DNA of 64,000 bases from Paenibacillus sp. SYP-B4298 (lineage in GTDB: Bacteria; Bacillota; Bacilli; Paenibacillales; Paenibacillaceae), in NCBI RefSeq assembly GCF_027627475.1, contig NZ_CP115484.1, positions 2,836,001-2,900,000 of the forward strand, read 5' to 3'. The notes under the pieces were generated by a model that was not told the origin of the DNA, did not search any database, and was given only the letters and a program-made list of their open reading frames with translations. The position numbers and the translations under genes were made by a program. Each line of letters begins with the position of its first letter. The stretch's first letter is position 1. Shown in pieces: positions 9,591 to 18,207 of the stretch.

Positions 9591-10838
9591 ATGCGCACTG
9601 TCGGAATTATTGTCGAATACAATCCGTTTCATAACGGACATCTTCATCATCTCCAGCAATCGCGGGCTGTGACGGGTGCTGACGCAGTCGTCGCCGTCAT
9701 GAGCGGCTGCTTCCTCCAGCGCGGGGAGCCCGCCATGTTCGGCAAGCGAACGCGAACCGAGATGGCGCTGCGGGGCGGCTGCGATCTGGTTATCGAGCTG
9801 CCTGTCGCCTATGCGACCCAGGCCGCGGAATGGTTCGCCTATGGAGCCGTATCGTTGCTGGAGGCCTCAGGCGTCGTCGATGCTCTGTGCTTCGGCAGCG
9901 AGGAGGGCGAGCTGTCTGCGCTGCGCGCCATCGCCGCCTGCCTGTCCAGCGAGCCGGAGCCATTCAAGCTGCTGCTGCGCGAGGAGCTGGCACAAGGCAG
10001 CAGCTATCCTTCTGCTTACAGCGCAGCCGTCAAGCGGCATCTGATCGCCATCGGCGAGCTGCAGGCCGCCAGGCTGCCGCTGGATCGACCCAACAATACG
10101 CTGGGGCTGCATTATCTGCTCGCCCTAGAGCGGCTCTCCAGCTCCATCGAGCCTTTCACCATTATACGCGAGAAGGCAGACTATAATCAAAAAAGCGTCA
10201 CCGACCAACGGATCGCCAGCGCCACCGCCATCCGCGCCCTGATTACAGGCGAGGCGGATATGGAGCGGATCGCGCCGCTGGTGCCCGGCTCCACGCTGCA
10301 ATTGATCCGCCGCGACCTTGAAGCAGGCAGGCCGCCGCTGACATGGGAGAGCTTCTACCCGCAGTTGCTTCATCTGCTCCTGTCACGCTCGGCGGAGGAG
10401 CTTGGCGACTATTATGAAATGAATGAAGGGCTGGAGCACCGGCTGCTGCAAGCCCTCTCCTCACTGCCCGGCCCGCCCCGCGGCTTCGAGGGGCTGCTAG
10501 CCGCCGCCAAGACGCGGCGCTACACCCGCACGAAGCTGCAGCGGGCGCTGCTGGCCGTGCTGCTCGGCCATCGCAAGCCACTGCTGGCGCGAGAGCAGCT
10601 GGCTGGCGGCATCGATTACATCCGCGTGCTCGGCTTCACCGATAAGGGGCGCGAGCTGCTGCGGCGGATGAAGCGCGCTGCGCGCGTTCCCGTGCTGCAG
10701 AGCGCCGCGCGCAGCCAGGGGCAGCACCGCTATCTGGAGCTGGATGTGCGGGCCGCAGCCGTCTACGAGGCTGCATTCGCCAGCTCCGGCCCGCGCCAGC
10801 TATACAGCGACTACTACGAGCCGCCTGTGATGCTCTAA
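9591..10838 (+). CDS. tmcAL: tRNA(Met) cytidine acetate ligase
   Basis: Activates acetate with ATP to acetylate the wobble cytidine of elongator tRNA-Met (established for B. subtilis TmcAL, formerly YlbM). The N-terminus has the nucleotidyltransferase motif EYNPFHNGHLHHL with HxGH around residues 13-20, then GCFLQRGEPAMF. Its length of 415 residues is normal. TAAGGAGG lies 11 bases before the ATG. It is one of the few plus-strand genes, divergent from yceD-rpmF and convergent with ylbL. Confidence 0.95.
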   Translation: MRTVGIIVEYNPFHNGHLHHLQQSRAVTGADAVVAVMSGCFLQRGEPAMFGKRTRTEMALRGGCDLVIELPVAYATQAAEWFAYGAVSLLEASGVVDALCFGSEEGELSALRAIAACLSSEPEPFKLLLREELAQGSSYPSAYSAAVKRHLIAIGELQAARLPLDRPNNTLGLHYLLALERLSSSIEPFTIIREKADYNQKSVTDQRIASATAIRALITGEADMERIAPLVPGSTLQLIRRDLEAGRPPLTWESFYPQLLHLLLSRSAEELGDYYEMNEGLEHRLLQALSSLPGPPRGFEGLLAAAKTRRYTRTKLQRALLAVLLGHRKPLLAREQLAGGIDYIRVLGFTDKGRELLRRMKRAARVPVLQSAARSQGQHRYLELDVRAAAVYEAAFASSGPRQLYSDYYEPPVML

Positions 10839-10858
10839 GAGCACAGCACAGCAAACCC

Positions 10859-11920
10859 TTACTGCGCTTCGCCGTTACCCCCTGGCCTTCCGCCTGCCAG
10901 CGATTGCAGCAGCACGACCGCTTCGTGCAGCGTTGCGACCGGCTCGATGCGCATGTGGCTGCCGAGCGCTGCCGCCTTCTCCTTCGCCTCCTGCGCATTG
11001 CCCGGCGGCACCAGGAACAGCTCGGCTCCGGCGCGATGAGCTGCCGTCACCTTGAAGCGGGCTCCACCGATCTCGCCCACCTTGCCATCTGGCGTAATCG
11101 TGCCGGTGCCAGCAATGCGGAGGCTGGCGGTCAGATCGCCCACCGTCAGCTCATCCAGCGTCTGCAGGGCGAACATCAGACCGGCAGACGGGCCTCCAAT
11201 ATCGCCGGCAGCGATCGATACCGCCAATTCGGGTCGGGAGGGCTCCAGATCCCGAATCTCTGCCAGCACGATGCCACCGAGCGCGAGCGGCAGATCCGCT
11301 CCCGCCAAGTCTTGCGGCACCGCCGCCAGCGGCAGTGCGAGCTCAAGCTCCTGTCCCTGCCGCGCGACCGTCCAGCTTAGCAGGTCGCCTGCCTGCCTCC
11401 TCTGCAGCCGTTGAACCAATTCCTCCGCCGTTCCCAGCTTGGCTCCATCCAGCGCGATCAGCATATCCCCTGGGCGAAAGCCCTTATGCTCCGGCAGCAC
11501 ATCTGTTACAGCCAGGCGGCGCACCTTCGCCTCATAGGCGATACCCGCCTCGCGGTAAGCCGCCTCCACCGCATTGCTCTGGGAATTAGCCATGACATAG
11601 AGCAGCCTGGCGGCATACTCCGTCTCACTCTGATCGCCCAGCACGTCCTGCTTGCGCAGCAAAGCAAGCTCATCATTCCACAGTGATTGAATCACCGTCC
11701 AATAATTAGCATACGTCATTTTTACTGTCGTCAGCATGAATGCTCCCTTGCTCGGCTTATCGCTCCGCTCTACCTTTACCATTGGCGCAACCGCCTCGAC
11801 AAGCCCCGGCTCATAGGCCGCATATGGCGTCGGCATGTAGAGCAGGATGAACATGAGCAGCGCGGCAGCAAGCGCCGGTCGGATGATATACGCCGCAGCG
11901 CGTCGATGTGTGGGTTCCAC
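10859..11920 (-). CDS. ylbL: SepM/YlbL-type membrane-anchored PDZ-Lon serine protease
   Basis: An extracytoplasmic protease with a Lon-type catalytic domain. The start is GTG with AAGGAGGGG upstream; the protein has 353 residues. One N-terminal membrane segment (AALAAALLMFILLYMP) is followed by a PDZ domain around VTDVLPEHKGFRPGDMLIAL. The Lon protease domain carries catalytic Ser in GGPSAGLMFAL and Lys in GGARFKVTAAH. The streptococcal homologue SepM trims a pheromone, and B. subtilis YlbL contributes to checkpoint recovery after DNA damage. Whether it acts on the peptide of the agr-type locus near 16 kb is only a speculation. Confidence 0.9.
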   Translation of the reverse strand: MEPTHRRAAAYIIRPALAAALLMFILLYMPTPYAAYEPGLVEAVAPMVKVERSDKPSKGAFMLTTVKMTYANYWTVIQSLWNDELALLRKQDVLGDQSETEYAARLLYVMANSQSNAVEAAYREAGIAYEAKVRRLAVTDVLPEHKGFRPGDMLIALDGAKLGTAEELVQRLQRRQAGDLLSWTVARQGQELELALPLAAVPQDLAGADLPLALGGIVLAEIRDLEPSRPELAVSIAAGDIGGPSAGLMFALQTLDELTVGDLTASLRIAGTGTITPDGKVGEIGGARFKVTAAHRAGAELFLVPPGNAQEAKEKAAALGSHMRIEPVATLHEAVVLLQSLAGGRPGGNGEAQ

Positions 11921-12093
11921 CCTCTCCCCTCCTTAGGATCAGCTTGGTCTAACCAGGATTTCGCCAGCGTACATTGTAATTATGGATTGGTGTACGGGCT
12001 ATGTTGGATCATACAGCGCAGCGCCTGGCTGCCTGTGAAGCGGCCTGCCCTGCCGGCCAAGATAAAGCCGCAACACGCGAGGAGGGATCGTAG

Positions 12094-13323
12094 GTGGCGA
12101 GAACGATTGTGATGGGTATCATTGCACTCTGGCTGGTAGCATCGATCGTTACCCAGCCCGAGGAAGCATTCCAGGCGGCATTGCAGGGGGTGTCCATGTG
12201 GTGGAATATTGTATTCCCGGGCCTGCTCCCCTTCCTGGTGCTGTCGGAGCTCATGCTTGCCTTCGGCCTCATCCATGGCTTGAGCGCGCTGCTTGGCCCT
12301 GTGATGCGCAAGACAACAGGGCTGCCTGGCGCCTCCGCCTGGCCGCTCGTTCTAGGCTGGACGGCGGGCTATACAGCGGGCGCCGAGGCATGTGCACGCC
12401 TGCTCGCTCGCCAGGAGCTGACCCGCAGCCAGAGCCAATGGCTCCTGGCCGTCTCCAGCATGCCTAACCCGATGTTCATGCTCATCGTCATCGGCGCTGG
12501 CTTCCTCCATCAGCCCGCCGCGGGGCTGATGCTGGCCTGCGCGGTATGGCTATCTGCCCTCCTGTGCGGTGCCGTGCTGCGTCTTGGGCTGCCTGCTCGC
12601 TCGTTCGGCACAGGCGGCGCCGCCTCTAGCGCGCATTGGGCACAGGCGGCACATTCGGCACAGCAAAGCCTGCTGCACCAAGCGGGCCGCGCCATGCTGC
12701 AGGCTCGCCGCGAGGACGGGCGCAGCTTCGGCAGCGTCCTGGGAGACGCGATCTCTCTTAGCATTCAAAAGCTGCTGCAGATCGGCGGCTTCATTATTTT
12801 CGGCGCGCTGGTCGTGCGCCTGCTTGCGCTGTCCTTACCCGGCGAGCTGTCCCTGCTTGCTTTTCCCGGCCTCTATGAGAGCCATCTGGGCGCCTACTCC
12901 GCCAGCCTGCTGCACGATGAGCTTGGCCCGGCGCTTTGTGTGGCGGTGGTCGCAGCGATCCTCGCTTGGGGCGGGTGGAGCGGGCTGCTGCAGATTCGCA
13001 GCGCGCTGCAGGGCACCGAGCTGCGCTTCGGCTCGTTCATTGCCGCCAGGCTGCTCCACGCCGCACTCGCCTTCGGAACAGCATTGCTGATGTGGAAGCC
13101 GTTTCACTATATAGGTCAGCAGATGAAGTCGGACGAATATGAACACGCCTTCTGGTCGCCTGCCAGCGTCCCCGCCCCTTTGCCGCTCCCTGTTGGCGCA
13201 CGCGAGCTGCCCTCGCTATGGACCCATGTGCCTGCGGCTCTCTGCCTTCTGGCGGGAGCGCTGGTCGTGCTTGCGGCGGCCTCCGCCACGCTGCGATGGC
13301 TCGGCAATCGCAAGCCGCTATAG
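12094..13323 (+). CDS. ylbJ: Sporulation integral membrane protein YlbJ
   Basis: Multi-spanning membrane protein required for normal spore formation in B. subtilis, where it is made in the mother cell. It starts with GTG, has GGAGGG six bases upstream, and is 409 residues long. Hydrophobic segments run throughout, beginning MARTIVMGIIALWLVASIV. The motifs MWWNIVFPGLLPFLVLSE and SMPNPMFMLIVIGAGF are conserved in the family, which resembles nucleoside-transporter gate domains. It is divergent from ylbL (173-base gap) and convergent with coaD, so the ylbJ-coaD-rsmD grouping of Bacillus is kept. Confidence 0.92.
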   Translation: MARTIVMGIIALWLVASIVTQPEEAFQAALQGVSMWWNIVFPGLLPFLVLSELMLAFGLIHGLSALLGPVMRKTTGLPGASAWPLVLGWTAGYTAGAEACARLLARQELTRSQSQWLLAVSSMPNPMFMLIVIGAGFLHQPAAGLMLACAVWLSALLCGAVLRLGLPARSFGTGGAASSAHWAQAAHSAQQSLLHQAGRAMLQARREDGRSFGSVLGDAISLSIQKLLQIGGFIIFGALVVRLLALSLPGELSLLAFPGLYESHLGAYSASLLHDELGPALCVAVVAAILAWGGWSGLLQIRSALQGTELRFGSFIAARLLHAALAFGTALLMWKPFHYIGQQMKSDEYEHAFWSPASVPAPLPLPVGARELPSLWTHVPAALCLLAGALVVLAAASATLRWLGNRKPL

Positions 13324-13406
13324 TGCCGCTATCGTTCCCATGGCAACTCTACAGAGTTCGGCCTGATCCATTACCGTAGACAGATCACTGTGCAAGCACT
13401 CGCAGA

Positions 13407-13424
13407 TCCCTCTCCCCAGAGGGA
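13407..13424. terminator. Short hairpin between convergent ylbJ and coaD
   Basis: TCCCTCT and AGAGGGA flank a CCCC loop in the 126-base gap between the two stop codons. There is no long T tract on either side, so this is at best a weak bidirectional terminator. Confidence 0.35.
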
Positions 13425-13449
13425 ATAAACCAGGCGCACAGCTTGCGGC

Positions 13450-14543
<1,094 letters not shown>

Positions 14544-14616
14544 TTGCGGTGTTCTCCTTCCTGATGCTAGCATGCAAAAATTAACTTCTGCTATCGTACC
14601 ACAATTCCCCCTTATT

Positions 14617-14652
14617 GAAAAAACAAAAAAGCGCCGAAATTTTTTCAGCGCT
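14617..14652 (-). terminator. Strong rho-independent terminator
   Basis: On the minus strand a 10-pair stem (AGCGCTGAAA against TTTCGGCGCT, one G-U pair) with a 3-base loop is followed by TTTTTTG and six further T. It begins at the last base of the stop codon of the 40-codon ORF at 14652-14774 and would also insulate rsmD. Confidence 0.88.
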
Positions 14653-14774
14653 CATGTATAGCCGCCCCGCAATTCGGACATCATGTAGATATGGCATCGC
14701 GAGATGCCGTAAGACAACCGCGGAGAAGACTTACGTTTCCCCATAAGCTCTTCGTCCGGTTTCTCCTCTCCCAT
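14652..14774 (-). CDS. Candidate 40-residue small protein or structured small RNA
   Basis: A short frame starting MGEEKPDEELMGKRKSS and ending MMSELRGGYT. AGGAG lies about 10 bases before the ATG, and a strong terminator begins at the last base of the stop codon. The amidase upstream has its own terminator, so the unit would be transcribed separately; a weak TTGGTT/CATAAA promoter with spacing near 17 is possible around 14815-14843. The coding stretch contains an inverted repeat GGCATC...GATGCC (14693-14708). A second hairpin, GACCACTCC with GGGGTGGTC, lies just upstream (14780-14803). These structures suit a small RNA as well as a peptide. I do not recognise the peptide. Confidence 0.4.
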   Translation of the reverse strand: MGEEKPDEELMGKRKSSPRLSYGISRCHIYMMSELRGGYT

Positions 14775-14901
14775 ATTTAGACCACTCCTGCAAAGGGGTG
14801 GTCGCTTTTATGTGTAGAACAAAAATAGAACCAACCACCACACCAACATTCGAGGCGATTTTTTGCATAGTCGGTCGGTTCTTCCATTTATATATGTAGA
14901 A

Positions 14902-14928
14902 AGAGCCGTGGTTATATGCCCCGGCTCT
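14902..14928 (-). terminator. Terminator of the amidase gene
   Basis: AGAGCC and GGCTCT arms, extended inward by a mostly paired GGGG/CC.C stretch, lie just after the amidase stop. TTTCT follows on the minus strand. Confidence 0.72.
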
Positions 14929-14935
14929 CTTCGCG

Positions 14936-15691
14936 TTACTTCTGCAGCAGCCCGAGCCGATCCAGGATGACAGCCAACTGCTCGCGGGTTACCGGCTGCC
15001 CGATGCCGAATTCATCCGTGGTCACCCCGTTCATAATGCCCGCTTCCGTCACCTTGCCGATTGCTGCCGCCGCCCAATGCTCCTGCGGCACATCCTTGAA
15101 GCCGTTAATCATCTGTTCCCCACCTCCCGTGGCCGCCTTCAGTCCGTAGACCTCCGCCACTCCTGCCGCCAGCGCTTGCGCGCATTGCCTCCGGTAGCCA
15201 TCTGTCTGAAGCAGCCGTGCCTCCTCCAGATGCGTCATGAAGCCGCACTCCACCAGTATAGCCGGCATTGCCGTCTCCCGCAGTACATGAAAGTTAGCTT
15301 GCTTGACCCCGCGGTCGCGCCGACCTGTCAGCTTCACCAGTTGCCGCTGCACCGCCTGCGCCAGCCGCAGCGAGGCAGCGGAGGACAAAGGATGAATGTA
15401 CGTTTCGATTCCCTCTGCCGTGCTCCAACTGCTGCCGCTGGCATTGGCATGAATAGACAGATAGATATCTGCTCGCCACTGGTTCGCCTTGTCCGTCCGC
15501 TCCTTGAGCGGCACATCACGACTCCCGTCCTCGGCATGTACCATCAGCGTCTCCACCTTGCCATATTGCTGCAGCAGCTCACGCAAGTAGACCGCGACCG
15601 CATGATTGAACTGAAACTCCCGCAAGCTGCCGTCCGGCGAACGCTTGCCCGCTGTTTGTGGGCCATGCCCCGCATCGATCGCTATTCTCAT
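14936..15691 (-). CDS. N-acetylmuramoyl-L-alanine amidase with one SLH motif, no signal peptide
   Basis: Zinc amidase of the Amidase_3 family that cleaves the bond between MurNAc and the stem peptide. The start MRIAIDAGHGPQTAGKRSPD holds the first zinc His, LSIHANASGS the second, and ILVECGFMTH the catalytic Glu. Residues about 195-251 (FKDVPQEHWAAAAIGKV to the end) form a single S-layer homology motif. I chose the ATG at 15691 because AGGAGG precedes it and the family begins there; no choice of start gives a signal peptide. The enzyme may therefore be released by lysis, as phage endolysins are, or act in the mother cell. It lies immediately downstream of the agr-type locus. Confidence 0.88.
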   Translation of the reverse strand: MRIAIDAGHGPQTAGKRSPDGSLREFQFNHAVAVYLRELLQQYGKVETLMVHAEDGSRDVPLKERTDKANQWRADIYLSIHANASGSSWSTAEGIETYIHPLSSAASLRLAQAVQRQLVKLTGRRDRGVKQANFHVLRETAMPAILVECGFMTHLEEARLLQTDGYRRQCAQALAAGVAEVYGLKAATGGGEQMINGFKDVPQEHWAAAAIGKVTEAGIMNGVTTDEFGIGQPVTREQLAVILDRLGLLQK

Positions 15692-15807
15692 ATGCAGTCC
15701 CCCCTCCTTCCTCATCGTATGCGCCGCCTGTCCCAGACATCGCGGCTCGTACCATGCCGGCGATACATTTTGCACGATGTGCAGCGGAGCCACTGCCTGA
15801 ACGTAAC

Positions 15808-15832
15808 CAAACCCCGCACAAAATGTGCGGGG
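15808..15832 (-). terminator. Terminator of the agr-type operon
   Basis: CCCCGCACA and TGTGCGGGG pair perfectly around a 3-base loop, directly after the stop codon of the LytTR gene. The trailing minus-strand sequence is TTTGGTT, so the T tract is short. Confidence 0.75.
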
Positions 15833-16240
15833 CTACTTTAACTCTCGGATTTTTTTCGCTATAATCCGATAGTTGCTGCGTGCGACGTTGCATGGCTTCT
15901 CGCCAGGCTGAGGCTTCTCGTTGAAGTACAGCCTGTACCATGTAGGGTCCATTCGTTTCACGTTGGACAGGTTAGCGATGCAGGGCCGGTCAACCAGCTC
16001 AAATGTCAGCCCTGCGGTCTGGAAGGCGCGAAGCCAGCGCTCAAGCGAGTTGGGAAGATAATAGACGCTATCGCTTGTATGCACCAATATCCGGTTCTGC
16101 ACCATCTCCAGAAACAAGATGTCCCCCACCCGGATATTTTCCAGACCTCGGCCTTCCAGATCCCTTGATGCCGCGACATACAGCCCTTCTACCGGATCTA
16201 TGTCAGCAATTCTTCGGGCACCTCTGGCTGGTTCACCCAC
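15833..16240 (-). CDS. Stand-alone LytTR DNA-binding regulator
   Basis: A LytTR domain with no receiver domain. The diagnostic stretch is DILFLEMVQNRILVHTSDS followed by SLERWLRAF and FELVDRPCIANLSNVKRMD, near residues 42-110, ending at LK. LytTR domains bind promoters of virulence, competence and bacteriocin genes as dimers; here there is no aspartate-bearing partner domain. The GTG at 16240 has no clear ribosome binding site, and its frame overlaps agrD, so translation may be coupled to agrD or begin a little further in. As the last gene of the agr-type operon it is the likely output regulator. Its lack of a receiver means the signal must arrive by another route than phosphorelay. Confidence 0.85.
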   Translation of the reverse strand: MGEPARGARRIADIDPVEGLYVAASRDLEGRGLENIRVGDILFLEMVQNRILVHTSDSVYYLPNSLERWLRAFQTAGLTFELVDRPCIANLSNVKRMDPTWYRLYFNEKPQPGEKPCNVARSNYRIIAKKIRELK

Positions 16241-16320
16241 AGAAAGCTGGCGCTCATGACGGACAAGGCCGCCGTGCAGCTTATTAAGGCTGCCGCTGCT
16301 CTAAGTGCTCTTTTGCTCAT
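16198..16320 (-). CDS. agrD: AgrD-like cyclic autoinducer prepeptide with Ser in place of Cys
   Basis: A 40-residue peptide read directly from the sequence. It has a basic start (MSKRALRAAAALIS), a hydrophobic helix, then SASFLWV followed by NQPEVPEELLT. This layout matches AgrD: a leader helix, a five-residue ring, and a C-terminal recognition tail rich in EVPxEL. In Staphylococcus aureus the ring begins with Cys and is followed by a tail of the same kind. Here Ser occupies that place (S-F-L-W-V), so the product would be a lactone, as known in S. intermedius, rather than a thiolactone. A near-perfect AAGGAGGTGAT lies six bases before the ATG, inside the end of agrB. It overlaps agrB by 20 bases. 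Confidence 0.85.
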   Translation of the reverse strand: MSKRALRAAAALISCTAALSVMSASFLWVNQPEVPEELLT

Positions 16321-16852
16321 TGGTTATCACCTCCTTTCGCGGCCGGAGCGTAATGAGTGAGATGGACTGAACAAACCAGCTCAAGGCGAGCAGATCGGAC
16401 TGAATGCGCAGATTGGTCAGCACCAGCAGCAGTCCTACCACCTTCAGCAGCGGATGATAGGCAACTGGTATGCGAGTCTGCCGTTCGATGCCTGCCGGCG
16501 CATACAGCGCAACCAGCACGCCGCTGATGACCGTCATCGTCAACACCAGGTAGCCGCCGGGCTGAATCAAGGTCAAGGCCGCGGCCGTTGCTGAGGAGAC
16601 GACGACACAGATTGTCCCTGACTTGAAATGATAGCCGCCGGTAATCGCCCGCAGCAGGGCAAATGCGAACAGCACGGTCATCGTCTCCGCCAGCTTGCCC
16701 AGTGCCAGCCCGAATACGGCACTAAGCGCAAGCGTGAAGACCGTATTAAGCACAATCGCCCATCCGTAACGCAGCACCGCCTCGCTAACCGGTTCATCGG
16801 GTATCGCCTGTTTCATTCTACCTGCCAGATGTCTGGCTAAGACTTCTAACAT
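16301..16852 (-). CDS. agrB: AgrB-like prepeptide-processing membrane protease
   Basis: Integral membrane cysteine protease that cuts AgrD at the C-terminal end of the ring and closes it. The catalytic pair is visible in RAITGGYHFKSGTICVVV: His in GGYH and Cys seven residues later, the same spacing as in S. aureus AgrB. The ATG at 16852 has AAGGAG seven bases upstream and gives 183 residues with several membrane segments. Its start overlaps the preceding membrane protein by 35 bases and its end overlaps agrD, so all of these genes are translated together. Confidence 0.92.
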   Translation of the reverse strand: MLEVLARHLAGRMKQAIPDEPVSEAVLRYGWAIVLNTVFTLALSAVFGLALGKLAETMTVLFAFALLRAITGGYHFKSGTICVVVSSATAAALTLIQPGGYLVLTMTVISGVLVALYAPAGIERQTRIPVAYHPLLKVVGLLLVLTNLRIQSDLLALSWFVQSISLITLRPRKEVITNEQKST

Positions 16853-17483
16853 GACGCCGCTCCTTTCGATACAGAACATGCAGCAGCAGGATCAGGAGGA
16901 CAGCGAAGGCCACAGCAGCGATGAGTACTTCATACTGGAACATGAAGACCGCAGCGACAAACGCAATATCCACGCAGATGAGAGACGCTAATAGCCTGTC
17001 TCCCGCCTGCACCCGGACCCAGCCTAGCGGGAAGGTGAATCCAAACCCCTTGCGGTACTGCACATAGCTGACGGCAAACAGCAGCGAGGTATTGATCGAC
17101 TGTAGCAGGAATGCATCCAACGTATTGCTGCGAATAGCATCATCCTGGGGTATCAGACCCGCCTCACCCAGCGTATACAGTGTAACGGACTGAAGCGCCC
17201 CGTACACGGTATACCCTGTGACAGCCATCACAATCGCCGCACCAGCGGACACCTGGCTGCGCGCAAGCAGAGCCAGCGAGCACATCAGCAGCGACATGGC
17301 TGGGACGTACTCCGGATTGTCTACGACCTGCCACAGGACGTAACTGACTGCCGACATCAGCAACGAAATGCATGCATAGTAGTGGACATCCGCTGTAATC
17401 CGGTACCTGAACAGCGATAACACCATGCCGAATATAGACATGCATTCCAACGTGGAGAACAGCAAGAAGCTTAGGGTACTCAC
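16818..17483 (-). CDS. Polytopic membrane protein, AgrC-sensor-like but lacking a kinase
   Basis: A 221-residue protein that is almost entirely hydrophobic. I count about six or seven membrane segments between MSTLSFLLFSTLECMSIFG and LIAAVAFAVLLILLLHVLY, with a short basic cytoplasmic tail (YRKERRHVRSLSQTSGR). It occupies the place of the receptor and has the size of an AgrC sensor domain, but no histidine box or ATPase domain follows. It starts with GTG behind AAAGGTGG and is the first gene of the agr-type operon. Two readings are possible: a receptor that works without phosphotransfer, or the membrane inhibitor partner of the LytTR protein as in LytTR regulatory systems. Both are inference. 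Confidence 0.75.
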   Translation of the reverse strand: MSTLSFLLFSTLECMSIFGMVLSLFRYRITADVHYYACISLLMSAVSYVLWQVVDNPEYVPAMSLLMCSLALLARSQVSAGAAIVMAVTGYTVYGALQSVTLYTLGEAGLIPQDDAIRSNTLDAFLLQSINTSLLFAVSYVQYRKGFGFTFPLGWVRVQAGDRLLASLICVDIAFVAAVFMFQYEVLIAAVAFAVLLILLLHVLYRKERRHVRSLSQTSGR

Positions 17484-17502
17484 AATGTCCCACCTTTAAT
17501 TC

Positions 17503-17553
17503 AACCTATAGGGTAATTGTGAATATTATACCATTTTTAACTAATAGGTTCAA
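17503..17553 (-). promoter_or_regulatory. Promoter and operator-like repeat of the agr-type operon
   Basis: On the minus strand, TTGAAC (17548-17553) and TATAAT (17525-17530) are 17 bases apart, and TGG before the -10 makes it extended. An inverted repeat of seven bases, AACCTAT (17503-17509) and ATAGGTT (17544-17550), brackets the core: one half covers the -35 box and the other lies downstream of the start site. It could bind the divergent XRE protein or the LytTR protein. Confidence 0.75.
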
Positions 17554-17749
17554 CTTGAATTTTGAGCTATGTAGCATTTATTGGCTGATTGCTATATTCA
17601 TAGTAAGCATCATAGCGACGCTAAAGCGCTGTCAGCAGAAGATGTGACTGCTATGGAGGACCGTTGATCGGTGCAGCCGACCCTAGTCTTTCCATATCAG
17701 GGGGCCTGCTAGCGGCCCAACCCCTGTGACTTCAGGATAGGTGATAGAG

Positions 17750-18088
17750 ATGAGCTTTGATTACACATTAATCGGGAAACGAATCAGAAAAGCGAGGGAG
17801 AACAAGGGATTAACTCAGGAGAAGCTTGCCGAGCAACTCGATGTTTCCAATGCTTACATAAGCAAGATCGAACGTGGCAGAACACCGGTTAACCTGGATA
17901 GACTCTCCGAGCTTTGCGTTGTGCTTGAGGAAACGCCGGAATATATTCTCGGCGGCACGAACAAGGCCTCCAATGATTTTCTGCGCAACGAGATTATCGA
18001 TATGCTTGAGGGCTGTCCGCCCGGCAAGATTAAGCTGATCTCACAGATCGTCAAGCATATCGTCGACTACGATGACCCATCATCCTGA
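17750..18088 (+). CDS. XRE-family transcriptional regulator
   Basis: Cro/C1-type DNA-binding protein of 112 residues. The helix-turn-helix is GLTQEKLAEQLDVSNAYISK near residues 20-39, followed by IERGRTPVNLDRLSELC. The C-terminal 40 residues (DMLEGCPPGKIKLISQIVKHIVDY) are probably for dimerisation. I prefer the ATG at 17750, with AGGTGAT in front, to the GTG at 17741. It is divergent from the agr-type operon across a 266-base gap. A possible 5' hairpin with CAGGGG and CCCCTG arms lies around 17698-17728. The position suggests it controls the agr-type promoter; that is inference. Confidence 0.88.
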   Translation: MSFDYTLIGKRIRKARENKGLTQEKLAEQLDVSNAYISKIERGRTPVNLDRLSELCVVLEETPEYILGGTNKASNDFLRNEIIDMLEGCPPGKIKLISQIVKHIVDYDDPSS

Positions 18089-18144
18089 GCCTGAGCGTCA
18101 TACAGGCTCGCAAGGCTGGACAGGCAAGACTACACCTCGCAGGA

Positions 18145-18180
18145 GACTCGGGCGCCGCAGCGGCGAAGCCCGGGTCTTTT
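18145..18180 (+). terminator. Terminator of the XRE gene
   Basis: GACTCGGGC and GCCCGGGTC arms, with an inner GCCGC pairing region, are followed by TTTT. It lies 57 bases after the stop codon and just before csaA. Confidence 0.82.
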
Positions 18181-18207
18181 GCTATTTCACTTAGGAGGAA
18201 CCCCATC

